From Sporichthyaceae bacterium (lineage in GTDB: Bacteria > Actinomycetota > Actinomycetes > JACCUZ01), in contig JACCUZ010000129.1 of assembly GCA_013698395.1 (NCBI GenBank), forward strand, positions 1-14,093: 14,093 nt of DNA. Direction: 5' to 3'. The position numbers and the translations under genes are program-made. Within the stretch, counting starts at the first letter, position 1, and each line of letters begins with the position of its first letter. Below are positions 13,863 to 14,093 of this stretch, in pieces. The notes beneath the pieces are model-generated. The model saw only the letters and a program-made list of their open reading frames with translations, did not search any database and was not told the origin of the DNA.

Positions 13863-14093
13863 CCGGCAGTTGTGCCGGGCACGTTGGCGTAGCCCTCGCC
13901 GGGGCCGTAGCCGGGTAGTGGCTCGGGGCCGGTTCGGACCATGATCCCGGTGAGCATCCTGGTGTCCACGCTGCCGTCGCCGTGCAGCACCGTGTGCACG
14001 AGGCGTCGGGTCTTGTGCTCGTGATGGCGCCGGCACCGCGGGACCATCGACGCGGCGCTGGTCGGTCCGCGGGGCCACGCCTCGACGTGGTCG
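13859..14093 (-). CDS. DUF222-type HNH endonuclease, C-terminal fragment (gene runs past the window)
   Basis: The frame stays open to the window edge, so this is the last 77 residues of a longer - strand gene. The ATG at 14047 is internal. The visible part starts DHVEAWPRGPTSAAS, then CRRHHEHKT, the beta-beta-alpha metal core of an HNH nuclease. It ends with a tail containing EPLPGYGPGEGYANVP, which I recall from actinobacterial DUF222/HNH proteins (REP13E12-like). Those proteins are typically 400-600 residues and multicopy, and their role is unclear. The central Asn of HNH appears replaced by Ser (GPTSAAS where relatives have ...NL), so catalytic competence is uncertain. The TAG (13859-13861) overlaps the stop of the convergent small gene. 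Confidence 0.8.
   Translation of the reverse strand, partial: DHVEAWPRGPTSAASMVPRCRRHHEHKTRRLVHTVLHGDGSVDTRMLTGIMVRTGPEPLPGYGPGEGYANVPGTTAG
13863..13878 (+). terminator. Candidate stem-loop after the small CarD/Tudor-like gene
   Basis: CCGGCA (13863-13868) pairs with TGCCGG (13873-13878) around a GTTG tetraloop, starting 1 nt after the small gene's stop codon. There is no following T-run, so it is not a canonical Rho-independent terminator, though U-poor stem-loops are common downstream of actinobacterial genes. The same bases encode the extreme C-terminus of the convergent HNH protein, which weakens the case. Confidence 0.3.

Noticed and set aside
1..14093. A novel defence, mobile or CRISPR-like system
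   Set aside because: Nearly all of the window is a standard complex I operon with conserved residues. I saw no direct-repeat array, transposase, integrase, tRNA or attachment-site duplication; the HNH fragment alone is too little to propose a system.

Overview
The window is high-GC DNA (roughly 70% G+C by eye), with strong G/C bias at third codon positions and frequent GTG starts. Gene content, gene order and protein signatures point to an actinomycete (Actinomycetota). A family cannot be fixed from this window; the DUF222-type HNH nuclease and the CarD/Tudor-like small protein would suit Propionibacteriales, Micrococcales or Geodermatophilales.

Positions 1-11673 hold the distal part of a respiratory complex I (NDH-1) operon, all on the + strand: nuoF (5' end cut off by the window), nuoG, nuoH, nuoI, nuoJ, nuoK, nuoL, nuoM and nuoN. 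Six junctions are 4-bp start/stop overlaps (F/G, G/H, H/I, I/J, J/K, M/N). L/M is separated by 1 bp and K/L by 14 bp, so the block reads as one translationally coupled transcript. NuoF, G and I carry the FMN site and the Fe-S cysteines of the electron wire. NuoH, J, K, L, M and N form the membrane arm and keep the key Glu/Lys residues of the proton channels. The enzyme should oxidise NADH, reduce menaquinone and pump protons.

Five bases after nuoN comes a trans-polyprenyl diphosphate synthase (11679-12677) with both DDxxD motifs and small residues before the first one. It probably makes the menaquinone side chain, so the operon pairs the quinone-reducing enzyme with a step of quinone synthesis.

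From 12568 the layout changes. A RarD/EamA transporter lies on the - strand (12568-13539), and its last 36 residues are encoded antisense to the 3' end of the polyprenyl synthase gene. A 104-bp divergent intergenic region (13540-13643) holds apparently leaderless promoters for rarD and for a 72-residue CarD/Tudor-like protein (13644-13862, +). That gene ends against the 3' end of a DUF222-type HNH endonuclease on the - strand (13859 to beyond the window edge), the two stop codons interleaving in a single CTAG. No stretch above 300 bases lacks a gene, and I see no tRNA, rRNA, CRISPR array or insertion sequence. The region is mostly ordinary core metabolism. The points worth a second look are the overlapping convergent genes, the small SH3-like protein and the altered HNH motif.
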